This document shows positions 44,683 to 54,466 of a DNA stretch of 64,000 nucleotides, piece by piece. The position numbers and the translations under genes are program-made. The first letter of the stretch is position 1, and every line of letters starts with the position of its first letter. The DNA comes from Miscanthus floridulus (taxonomy: Eukaryota; Streptophyta; Magnoliopsida; Poales; Poaceae): positions 16,704,221 through 16,768,220 of the forward strand of contig NC_089593.1 in assembly GCF_019320115.1 (NCBI RefSeq), given 5' to 3'. The notes beneath the pieces are model-generated. The model did no database searches, was not told where the DNA came from, and saw only the letters and a program-made list of their open reading frames with translations.

Positions 44683-45138
44683 TTAGAGTCTGTTTAAACC
44701 TCTATAAAGCTGACCTCAACTCTGGAATTGAATACATACGTTGTAATGTAGAATTGGCATTGCACGTATTCCCCAAATTACGAAGACCAGCATTGTGTCC
44801 CTAGAAAGCAGAAATGCGAGCTAATTTTAGAGAAGCTAAATAATATCAAAACAAGTAAAATATATATTATTTATCAAAAAAATTCACTTAGAGACTTAAA
44901 TAATCCAAACCATAAAATTTAAGTTAGGAGAATCTTACTTTCTTAACTTCCAAATTTGATTGTTTTTTATTAATAGAATATAAAGTTTTCACTTCCATAG
45001 TTGGTTACTCAGAATCACTTAAATATTGAACGCACATCGACCCACTATCCACGTAACCATATGATTCATGAGCCCACGACAGCAACTATCGAATCCCCAT
45101 GATTCGTCTCTCCATGGGAGAAATGGACGTGACTACCA

Positions 45139-45383
45139 AGGCCTCGTTTAGTTGGCGATTTTTTTTAGAAAATAGTATTATAGCAATTTCGTTATTATTT
45201 GGCAATTAGTGTCCTATCATAGTCTAATTAGGTTTAAAAGATTTGTCTCGTAAATTTCGTCTAAACTGTATAATTAGTTTTATTTTTTATTTATATTTAA
45301 TGCTTCATGCATACGTCCAAAGATTCAATGTGATAGAGAATCTTGAAAAATTTTGCAAAATGAAGTGAAACTAAACGGTACCC
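45139..45383. mobile_element. MITE related to the GGCCTTGTTTAG family, diverged
   Basis: It starts AAGGCCTCGTTTAGTTGG and ends 'aactaaacggtacccaag'. The interior shares 'aaaagatttgtctcgtaaatttcgtctaaactg' and 'atttaatgcttcatgcat' with the copies at 1328 and 42061. Confidence 0.65.
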
Positions 45384-45476
45384 AAGCCATTATGGAGGTT
45401 TGTAAGAGACTGCTCCCAGAACACCCACGACAGGACACTGAAGTGACATTGTTGGATAATAGTGTGGCACGACTAA

Positions 45477-45810
45477 GAGGGTGTTTGGATCCCGTGACTA
45501 AAATTTAGGAGGTGTCATATGAGAGTGTCGCATAGGGTATTCGGATATTAATAAAAAAAATAAATTACAGAATCCGTTAGTAATCCATGAGACGAATTTA
45601 TTAAGCCTAATCAATCCGTCATTAGCATATGTTTACTGTAGCACCACATTGTCAAATCATGAACTAATTAGACTTAAAAGATTCGTCTCGTAAATTAGTC
45701 ACAAACTGTGTAATTAGTTTCGTAATTAATCTATATTTAATACTCCATACATGTATCAACCATTCGATGGAACAACGACTAAAGTTTAGAAGAAGGAACC
45801 AAACATCCCC
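45477..45810. mobile_element. Tourist-like MITE with TAA target duplication, copy 1 of a duplicated pair
   Basis: The ends GAGGGTGTTTGGATCC and GGAACCAAACATCCCC are inverted. TAA flanks both sides (45474-45476, 45811-45813). It is about 334 bp and non-coding. Confidence 0.82.
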
Positions 45811-45879
45811 TAAGACAGGCTGTGCTCCCAGAACAGCCACGACAGGACACTGAAGTGACCTTGTTGGTGGCACGACTAA

Positions 45880-46212
45880 GGTGTTGTTTGGATCCCACTA
45901 CTAAAATTTAGGAGTTGTGTCGGGGAAATGTTGTATAGAGTGTTTGAATACTAATAAAAAAATAAATTACATAATTCATCGGTACTTTACGAGGCGAATT
46001 TTTTAAGCATAATTAATCCGTCATTAACACATGTTTGCTGTAACAAAACATTATCAAATCATAGGCTAATTAGGCTAAAAAAATCCGTCTCGTAAATTAG
46101 TCGCAAACTATGTAATTAGTTTCATAATTAGTCTATATTTAATACTCCATGCATATATCCAAACATCCAATAAAATAACGACTAAAATTTAGGAGGGCAA
46201 CCAAACAACCCT
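45880..46212. mobile_element. Tourist-like MITE with TAA target duplication, copy 2 of a duplicated pair
   Basis: It is homologous to 45477..45810 along its length, with TAA at 45877-45879 and 46213-46215. The sequence just before it ('cacgacaggacactgaagtgac', then 'gtggcacgactaag') also repeats that before copy 1, so the MITE was duplicated together with its flank. Confidence 0.82.
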
Positions 46213-46392
46213 TAAGGCAGGCTCTGGCTCTCCATGGTTGGCAACGGCGTCGCAGATCGCTGGATCTACTATAACTATTTTTTTTTTTTCAAACTAGATC
46301 TACTATAACTAACTGAACTAGAAAGTCCATTTCTTCATCCAAATTTTCATCCTTTAAACCTCAATACCAAAAGCCTCCTCATCACGTAGCTA

Positions 46393-47525
46393 GATAGACA
46401 ATAAGGACAAGGTAGCAATTACATGATATGGATCTGATCGGTGAAATAATCTGACATACTCTCTATGACACTGGATTTGTTCATCACTCATAACTTTACA
46501 TCTTTTCTTTGCTGTCCCTGAGACCTCACTTGTTACTACCTTCCTTTTCCTAATCTTGGCCTTCTTTAACTTCCCCTTCTTGTTTTTACTCTTAGAAATC
46601 TCACTCTCTGTCATAGTCACGATCAGCTATTTTAAAGCAAATTGGCAATCCTTTGACCATTGCTTAGCTTTTGTGACAAGTTTTTTTTTTCCAACTTTGC
46701 CACTTTCACTGAAACGAATATTGATGTTACACAACATCAGTGAATTAGACCTTGCAACTTCAAGAAAATGAATAATACAGATGTCACACCACTTGCAGAC
46801 CTCGACATTTGAGGATCTAGCCATTGTCTAGCCGTGTGCCTCTACATGACACCAAATGCTGACCTCAAAGGTTCTGCACCGACCTTAGATTCTTTTGCAT
46901 AGAAGTAAGACGGTCTCCAACCAGGAATCCATATGGATACCCAAACTCAAAATGGGTAGCAAGAGATCAAAAATCAGCCTCCAACAAAATACATATACGG
47001 GAGACCTATTTTTGGTTGCCTAAAAGGCACAACCCAAATATAGGCATCCTCTCTCCTGAAAACCCATTTGCAGAAAGGATTTTCTTTTGGGTCTTGTTGT
47101 TGGAGAAGATGCCGAATAGGTATTGAATTTTTTGCCTATAGCGCTACCCAAAGGACGAATGAGTCTTGTATTTTAGGTGTTGTTGTTGGAGATAGCCTAA
47201 TCTCTTGTCCAGTTTATTTTGACTGACTTCTCAATATATGTGATTGGGACATTATTCATTTCCTAAACACGCACAATTGGCCCCACGCTTGATATGATGA
47301 AACCAACCAAATAAAGTGTAGACCCTTCTATGACTAAGCACATCTACTTGTCATTGCATTGAAGATATATGAAAAAGTGCCCTTCCTCTGGGATCATAGC
47401 ACACTTGTATGACTCTTTCCCAAACTTATAGCGGTTGTTCATGCGGTTAAAGGACCAGGATTGGAGGTCACGCACACTCCTCAGCCATATGATCCTGATA
47501 TCTTTATCATTGCCATTCAAATCAA
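46393..47525 (-). pseudogene. Ribosome-inactivating-protein (RIP)-like remnant, split by a MITE
   Basis: On the minus strand the part at about 47525-47205 contains a hydrophobic strand motif STLYLVGF, typical of the N-terminal half of RIP domains. The part at about 46824-46627 contains EVARSNS followed by KQWSKD, resembling the catalytic Glu..Arg helix and the later conserved Trp of RIPs (rRNA N-glycosidases of plant defence, abundant in cereals). The frame has in-frame stops (one near 47343, one near 46624) and an inserted Tourist-like MITE (46919..47197) that removes continuity. A lysine-rich tail follows. This is a dead gene remnant, and the family call rests on short motifs only. Confidence 0.45.
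46919..47197. mobile_element. Tourist-like MITE with TAA target duplication, third copy
   Basis: The inverted ends are GACGGTCTCCAAC and GTTGGAGATAGCC, with TAA at 46916-46918 and 47198-47200. It is the best preserved copy of the family also seen at 41165 and 41518. Confidence 0.87.
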
Positions 47526-47744
47526 GTAAGTAGTCTAAATTGGAAGAAAATCATAACATTTTAGTGTAACAAAATATACATAAAATATATTTATGAAACA
47601 AGTGAGCTCTTGGTCAATATAACCATGGTATTTGCACAAAAAGCTACCTTTACCTGCCAGTGGCTTTAGGATTGGTGTATGAGATCATGGTTCTGTCGTT
47701 CGTTCTTCAATGCTCAGAGCCTGATAACAGTAAGCCCACAGTCG

Positions 47745-47861
47745 GCGTGTTCGCTGGTTAGTTTCTGGGCTGGTTTGGACTGGCTGGTGCTGGTTTGTTG
47801 TGAGAGAAAAACACTGTTGGCTGGTTGAATAAGTCTGGCTGAAACCAACAAGCGAACAAGG
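47745..47861. mobile_element. Small MITE with GTGTTCGCTGGT ends
   Basis: The left end 'gcgtgttcgctggttag' and the right end 'accaacaagcgaacaag' are inverted. The interior has 'ttgtgagagaaaaacactgttggctgg', shared with the pair at 29705. Confidence 0.75.
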
Positions 47862-48480
47862 TGAATGTCAAGAGTTGATAACAATACACTAGTGATTCTA
47901 CTAAAATGCAGAAATTTAGAACTACAAATGATCTGAGGAACGATAGCTCTACATACTGAAAGGGAGAACATGCAACAAGACAACGAAAGTAGAGTTTCAC
48001 CCAGCATAAAATATTTTTGTGGTTTTATAGTTCCAATGGCAAATATTCTGTTCAACCCATCAGAGCCAGGGGCTCCCTCTGCATAGGATCCCTAAACTTG
48101 TCCAAACGGGTTTAGGGACAAAAAATTAAAAAAAAAAGAAAGTTTAGGACCCAGATAACACCGCCTCCCAACTTTAGGGACCGTATATTTTACTCAAAAC
48201 TTCTATTTTTGGAAACTTTTACATATAAGGTTTCTTTTTTGCTATTCAACATCTTTGGAAAACTTTGTAGTTCTGGATTTTTTATGAACAACTTATATAA
48301 ATAATTAAGATTTTTTTTGTTGCTTAACCTCTTTGGAAAACTTGTTGAAAAAATAAGTTTCTAAAATAATATAACTCATTCAACTATGTTTGTACATTTT
48401 TTATAACAACCCAGTCAACTAAATTACCTAGAAAAACTTATCGAACACAACCTATACTACCCAACTCCTATGGTTTTTCT

Positions 48481-48556
48481 AAAAAAAAAGAAAAAAAAGA
48501 AACAAGGAGAGGGGGAAAAAAGGAAAGAAGAAGAAAGAAATAAAAAAAGGAGGGAA
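48481..48556. repeat. Polypurine tract, low complexity
   Basis: About 75 bases are almost entirely A and G (aaaaaaaaag..gaaagaagaag..ggaggg). It is not next to an LTR, so it is treated as simple low-complexity DNA. Confidence 0.9.
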
Positions 48557-48825
48557 ACGCAGGGGGTGTGCATGGTCTGGGATTTGCTCACGTGGATGTC
48601 CTCTGAATCGAGCGCCAAATATTAAAAAATCATTAATGCCAAACCTCATAACTGGATTTCTGCTTCTTACGCCACAAATTTCTCTTTGCTTCTGCTCCAT
48701 ATAGCCCAATTCCCATACAGTACTTGAGCATGGATCAGGACCTGGCACTACTAGAGAACAGACTTTAGAACGATGTCCCAATTTGACATTAGCCTCGGCA
48801 TTTTTTTGCCTCCGGACTAAAGGAC

Positions 48826-48864
48826 CCTTTAGTCCCGGTTGGTATTACCAACCGGGACTAAAGG
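48826..48864. repeat. CACTA subterminal perfect palindrome
   Basis: CCTTTAGTCCCGGTTGGTA and its exact complement are separated by one base, making a 39-base perfect hairpin. Variants of the same repeat follow at about 48900-48940 and 48940-49020. In CACTA elements such repeats are thought to bind the TnpA-like protein. Confidence 0.9.
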
Positions 48865-49393
48865 TCCCTGCCCAACGGTCGTCCACGGGGCAGGGATCTT
48901 TAGTCCCGGCTGGTATTACCAACCGGGACTAAAGGTTTACCTTTAGTCCCGGTTTGGGTGATGCCCCGGGAATAAATATTAATCTTTAGTCCCGGTTTGG
49001 CCCCCTAACCGGGACTAATTATCCTGGCCTATAATCCAGCTCATTTCTTTCTCCTCGAGCCCGAGCCATTCCATTCAAACTCACTGCCTCTGTTCTTCAG
49101 CTTGCTGTTGTTCTTGTTCTCTCCCTCTCCATTGGTGTTGCTCTTCGATTTTGGAGGTAACAAACTTAATCCTCTTATGTTTTATCAGTAGCTTATCTCA
49201 TTTTACGATGTAGATGCATGTGTAACTTTATATGTTGGACTTTATTATGATTTTATATGTCATTTTAGCTCAAAATCACATGATGATTTGCATATATGTT
49301 TGGATAAACAAAAGTTAAATTAGTTCATCAAAATCACGCATCGCTCGTCCTCGCTGGAGCACGCGCCATCCTCGTCCCCGGTGGCTTACGTGA

Positions 49394-50190
49394 TCTTAGA
49401 ATTAATTTTTCCATGAAATGAAAAACTTAGAAAATTATTAGAAAATTGTAGAAAATCCGTACTAGTTGAACTTGCGGACCGTGTTTAGCTCGGCAAGCAT
49501 GTTCTCTGCCGAGCGGTAACGGACGTCAAGGAGAAGCTTTGATTCTACGAGGGAGAGCGGCAACGGTCGTGGAAGACCGTGTTCCCTTTCTCGTAGAATC
49601 GGAGCTCTTCTTTGGCCAAGCACGGTGCCGTCCGGTGGAGAAATGCTCGCCGAGATGATCACGTAAGCAAGGTCAACTAGTACGGATGGTTATTTATTGA
49701 AACATGTTTTTGAGCTATAATTTGATGGATATTTGAGAACTTCAGACCTACAAATGTCATCTACAAATGTTACTATCCTCGGCAACCTAAACGCCCGCAA
49801 GCTCGCCGATATCGAGCAGGTCACTTAGAATTATTTTTTCCATGAAATGAAATACTTAGAAATCATGCCTTTTATTTTTTAGAATTAAATTTTCCATGAA
49901 ATGAAAAACTTAGAAAATAGTTAAAAAATTATAGAAAATCCGTACTAGTTGAACTTGCGGACCGTGTTCAGGTCGGCGAGCATGTTCTCTGCCGAGCGGT
50001 AACGGACGTCAAGGAGGAGCTTTGATTCTACGAGGGAGAGCGGCAACGGTCGTGGAAGACCGTGTTCCCTTTCTCATAGAATCGGAGCTCTTCCTTGGCC
50101 AAGTACGGTGCCGTCCGGTGGAGAAATGCTGGCCGAGATGATCACGTAAGCAAGGTCAACTAGTATGGATGGTTATTTATTGAAACATGT
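49394..50190. repeat. Duplicated foldback unit, 483-bp period, in the CACTA 5' region
   Basis: A segment at 49394-49697 recurs at 49879-50190; the word CCGTACTAGTTGAACTTGCG starts at 49457 and 49940. Each copy is itself an imperfect inverted repeat: CCGTACTAGTTGA at its left is complementary to 'tcaactagtacgg' at its right, 'gattctacgagggagag' pairs with 'ctttctcgtagaatc', and 'ggtcgtggaagaccgtg' lies at the centre. About 180 bp of unrelated sequence separates the copies. Confidence 0.85.
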
Positions 50191-50275
50191 GAAATCCATA
50201 CTAGTTTTGTTTAAATATATTATTTTAGAAAATATGAAATTTACACTAGTTTGTAAAAATAAGTATAGAAAGTAG

Positions 50276-50796
50276 ATGACAACTGGTACCGGATCCTCGG
50301 CCTCTTGTTCGGTTGCGAAACGACTGAGGCCAGAACTCTCTCTCATTATCTGCGGCAAGTGTAAGCAGAAGATTGTGATGGAGTACCGAGTCAAGAGACA
50401 GGGACACAACAAGGGTCGTGTTTTCTACAAGTGCCCGGATCGCGATATGAGTTTCTTACGTATTTTATAATTATGGCTAATTGACCTGCTTTTCTTGAAT
50501 ATTTTTGACTAAATATTTTTTGGCTTTAATTTCAGTGGGAGGGCAATGGATGCGATGGTTGGTACTGGGAGGAAGATTATGCTACATACGTGCAGAATTT
50601 GGGTGCGCTTGAGGTAGCGACTGCTGATGATGAGGCAGTGAGCCAGCAGGAGAAGCTTATTGATATTCAACAGAAGAATGATTTGTCTGTTTTAGTTGCG
50701 TACGATCACGAAATAATTATGTTACTGAAGTACATTGTAGTTTTAGTTTATTTAGTGATAGTTGGGATTGCTTACGTTGTAGCCAGGCTTAGTTAA
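50276..50796 (+). CDS. GRF-type zinc finger protein with C-terminal transmembrane helix (CACTA-borne)
   Basis: The first exon (50276 to about 50450) encodes LIICGKCKQKIVMEYRVKRQ then GHNKGRVFYKCPDRD, a GRF zinc finger whose last cysteine is supplied by the next exon (50536..50796: WEGNGCDGWYWEEDYATYVQ). That exon continues with a charged linker and a C-terminal hydrophobic helix (LLKYIVVLVYLVIVGIAYVV) before the stop. The acceptor TTTCAG at 50535 is clear. The nearby donors (50451 or 50460) leave the wrong phase by one base, so either the junction is elsewhere or the gene is frameshifted. GRF fingers bind nucleic acid in other proteins; a membrane-anchored version has no known role that I can name. 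Similar small ORFs occur near grass CACTA transposases. Confidence is good for the domain, lower for function. Confidence 0.6.
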
Positions 50797-50885
50797 TTAA
50801 TCAACCGTGTGTGTGTCATCTATGTTGTGTAATAAAATACTTAATTATGTTCAAGGTTTTCATAATTTGTCGTGTAATGCAGATT

Positions 50886-52340
50886 ATGTCACGCCATTGA
50901 ATGTATAATGCCGATCGCCGCTCCCAAGACTTTATTGAGGGCGTGCACTATTTCTTAGGTGTGGCCGAGACAAATAAACGGAATGGTTTCATGTGCTGTC
51001 CATGTGCCATATGTAAGAATTTAAAGGAATATTCAAGCTCAATGAGTCTTCATTCACATTTGCTTAAGTCAGGTTTCATGTCAAACTATATATGTTGGAC
51101 TAAGCATGGAGAAAGCGGGGTCATGATGGAAGAAGGTGAAGGAGAAGATTTAGACATTGATGACATTATTGCTCAGTATGCTGCCTTTGATGATACTACA
51201 ATGGAGAGAGATGAAGAAGAGGTAGCGGCAGAAGATGATCTCGGTGATGCTCTTGGCGATGCCATTCGTGATGCACAACAAGAATGCGAAAGTGAAAAAG
51301 AGAAAGTTAAGTTCGAGCGCATGCTTGAGGATCATAGAAAGTTGCTATACCCGACGGCCGAAGAGGGGAAAAAAATAGGGTACAACACTAGAATTGCTAC
51401 AGTGGAAGGCAAAGAATGGTATATCCGACAAGGCATTTAGGAATTTATTGAACCTCATAAAGAAGATACTTCTGAAGCCAAATGAATTGCCCACCACTAT
51501 GTATGAAGCAAAAAAGGTTGTCTGCCCTTTGGGATTAAAAATCCAGAAGATACATGCATGTCCTAATGACTGCATCCTCTACCATGGCAATGAATACGAG
51601 AATTTGGATGAATGCCCGATATGTAAAGCAGCGCGGTATAAGATCAGGCGCGATGATCCTGGTGACGTCGAGGGTGAACAATGTCCTAGAAAGAAAATCC
51701 CTGCCAAGGTTATGTGGTATGCTCCTATAATACCACGCTTAAAATGTTTGTTCAGAAATAAAGACCATGCAAAGTTGTTGCGGTGGCATAAAGAAGACCG
51801 TAAGGTAGACAATATGCTGAGACACCCAGCTGATGGGTCCCAGTAGAGAACGATAGACAGGGAATTTTCAGAGTTTGCAAATAAGGCTAGAAACTTAAGG
51901 TTCACCTTAAGTACAGATGGGTGAAGCTGACCGGACGAGGGGTAACAGTCGACAAAGAGTATGGAATGACAACAGTGGACCTCAACAATATTGGGTACAA
52001 AGACAAACCATTCGTCCTTGCTGCCGATGTGAGTCAGATATTCTATGTGAAATACATGTCTACAAAATCAAAGAGAGAAAAAAACGAAGACATCAACTCA
52101 ATGATCAATGAGCCAAAGCGCCACATAGTTCTTTCTGGGAAAATAAATATAGTGGGAATTGAAGACAAGTCAGACATGTCAGAAGATTATGAAAGAAATG
52201 TCTGAATTCCACCCTTTATAGTGAAGAAAGATCCAAGCATCATGTTAAATGATGAAGACACTCCATGGTTACGACAAGATCATAACCAAGGGTCATACGT
52301 CAAGAAAAAATTCACTGTTGTGTCGCATGATACAACGATG
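50886..52340 (+). pseudogene. CACTA transposase (TnpD/TNP2 type), internally deleted
   Basis: The N-terminus carries the Transpos_assoc zinc-binding domain (MYNADRRSQDFIEGVHYFLG, then GFMCCPCAICKN). The expected start ATG at 50886 is followed four codons later by TGA at 50898; the next Met at 50901 could restart translation. A frameshift in a seven-A run near 51370 precedes the TNP2 N-terminal part (ISDKAFRNLLNLIKKILLKP, then ACPNDCILYHGNEYENLDEC), which ends in a TAG at 51844. Sequence then jumps near 51918 to the DUF4216-like tail (GVTVDKEYGMTTVDLNNIGY, then RHIVLSGKINIVG). The catalytic centre of TNP2 and the DUF4218 region are missing. The enzyme would have cut the element's ends, and it is clearly inactive. 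Confidence 0.88.
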
Positions 52341-52346
52341 CAAATC

Positions 52347-53168
52347 CTAGATTGTCTCCAATTGAAAAGTTTTGAATACCAAGTTTGTTCAGCTCATCAA
52401 GATATATAACCCTTATATAGGCCATTTTTTCATTTGAGAAAGTTTGAACAAAATGTAGTTCAAATTTCACAAGTGTGTGACATAGTTTTAGAAAGTCTAT
52501 ATGAGATTCAAGAATTTGTGACTAGTGTTTGATAAAACTTTCTCAAATAGAAAAATGAGCTATGTAACAATTGTAGATCTTGCTGAGATGATCAAACTTG
52601 GTATTCAGAGATTTTTCATCTGAGGTCATTTAGTGTCTCATTTGAGCAAGTTTGACCAAGTCAAATTTGGTCAAATGAAAAAACAACACTTTGACTCTAG
52701 TATTCTCAACTCTAAATGACTTCAAATTGAAAAGTTTTGAATACTAAGTTTGTTAAAATCATCAAGATCTACAATTGTTGTTTTGGTCAACTTTCCATTT
52801 GAGATAGTTTGGATGGTTCAAATTTGTGATTTTTAAATTTCGACGCCTACAAACTAGTTTTTGGAACCCTAGATTGTCTCCAATTGAAAAGTTTTGAATA
52901 CCAAGTTTGTTCAGCTCATCAAGATATACAATCCTTATATAGGCCATTTTTTCATTTGAGAAAGTTTGAACAAAATGTAGTTCAAATTTCACAAGTGTGT
53001 GACATAGTTTTAGAAAGTCTATATGAGAATCAAGGATTTGTGACTAGTGTTTGATAAAACTTTCTCAAATAGAAAAATGAGCTATGTAACAATTGTAGAT
53101 CTTGCTGAGATGATCAAACTTGGTATTCAGAGATTTTTCATCTGAGGTCATTTAGTGTCTCATTTGAG
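52347..53168. repeat. Tandem duplication, 522-bp period, of CACTA subterminal sequence
   Basis: CCTAGATTGTCTCCAATTG occurs at 52347 and about 52868, and 'tgaggtcatttagtgtctc' at 52621 and 53143. About 300 bp of each copy is nearly identical. The sequence is AT-rich, with repeated 'catttgaga..agtttga' words. The high identity points to a recent duplication. Confidence 0.9.
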
Positions 53169-53216
53169 CAGCTCATCAAGATCTACAATCCTTAATGAAA
53201 AAACAACACTTTGGCG

Positions 53217-53433
53217 GGCTGTAAAAATTTCAGGCCTTCAGTCCCGGCCCAGGCCAGGAACCGGGACTAAAGGGTGGGCGGAATTGCCCGCCCAAAAATA
53301 CCTTTAGTCCCGGCTGGTAACACCAACCGGGACTAAAGATCCTTTAGTCCCGGCTGGTAAGCCGAGCCGGGACTAAAGGGTTGGACCTTTAGTCCCGGTT
53401 CGGCTTACCAGCCGGGACTAAAGGGTCCCGGCC
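53217..53433. repeat. Second block of CACTA subterminal palindromes
   Basis: Four CTTTAGTCCCGG...CCGGGACTAAAG hairpins lie in a row, for example 'ctttagtcccggctggtaac' followed by 'accaaccgggactaaag'. They precede 'ggcctatatatattgaccgg', much as the left-end block precedes 'tggcctataatcc' near 49025. This resembles the start of a second CACTA element lacking its terminal repeat. Confidence 0.85.
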
Positions 53434-54466
53434 TATATATATTGACCGGTTCATCTTCTACTTTTCGATCTACAATCGATCTCGTCGTCTCTGTAGCACC
53501 CGCGCGCGCCGCCGTCGTCGTCTACCCCCGCCCGGCCTCGATCGTCGTCTCTGCCGTGCCCGCGCCGCCGTCGTCGTCGAGCCCCGCCCGGCGGCCGTCG
53601 ATTCTCCGCCGTACGTCATCCTCGCGCGGCTCTGCTCGGCCCCGTGGCCGGCCAGCACGCCCAGCCGCCATGCATGCATGGCCATGCATCCATAGCCTGT
53701 TTTATTTAGATAGTTTTTAGATACTTTTTAGATAGTTTTTTTAGATAGTTTTTTTAGGTAGTGTTTGATATATATGTTAGATTTAAATGTATTAAAATTT
53801 AATTAGTAGTTTATTCTTATTTTTTAGATAGTTTTTTATATATGTTAATTAGATTTAAATGTATTAAAATTTAATTAGTACTTTATTTAGATAGTTTTTT
53901 AGATAGTTTTTATTATAGTTTTTGATATATTTAGTAATTATTATTCTATCTCTCTCTCTATGTGTGTTAGATTTAATTTTGATTTAGTAAAATTCTATCT
54001 ATGTATATATGTTAGGTTTAATTAGATTTAGTAATTAATTCTATCTAGAGATTCTATATGTATACATATATATATGTACTTAATTATTTCTATGTGTATA
54101 TATACATGTACTTAATTATTTCCATGTGTTGAGAGAGAGAGAAAATTGTATCTAGAGAGACATTCTATGTGTTATCACATGCATATCTAGAGATATATAC
54201 ATATGCACTTATTCTATGTGTTGAGAGAGAGAGAGAGAGAAAATTGTATCATTCTATATGTATATATACATGTACTTATTTCCATGTTTTTTGGATCGAA
54301 AGTGTTTTTTATTCGATTCCAAAGCCTATACCTTATTATTGTTTATCCTTATGAAATATTATGTGTTATTATATTTAATTGGATTTAGTAATTCTATATG
54401 TGTTATCACATGTACTTATGTTATGTGCCATAGTAATTCTATCTATGTGTTATCTTGAAGATACAA
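53434..54466. other. CACTA 5' untranslated and low-complexity region
   Basis: A GC-rich stretch (53470-53690) repeats 'cgtcgtctctg..gcacccgcgcg..gccgtcgtcgtc' about twice. Then an AT-rich stretch (53700-54000) repeats 'tagatagttttt' many times, and a GA microsatellite lies at about 54220-54241. No gene is supportable here. Confidence 0.6.

Larger units (their letters stand above)
47526..48745. other. Intergenic, no gene seen
   Basis: It contains a small MITE (47745..47861) and a purine tract (48481..48556). A stretch at 48065-48200 has inverted 'ccctaaacttgtccaaacgggtttaggg' and 'caactttagggaccg' pieces and probably derives from an old element. No coding domains were found. Confidence 0.5.

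Noticed and set aside
48481..48556. Purine tract considered as a retroelement polypurine tract
   Set aside because: No LTR begins beside it and no retroelement genes lie upstream; it is simple low-complexity DNA.
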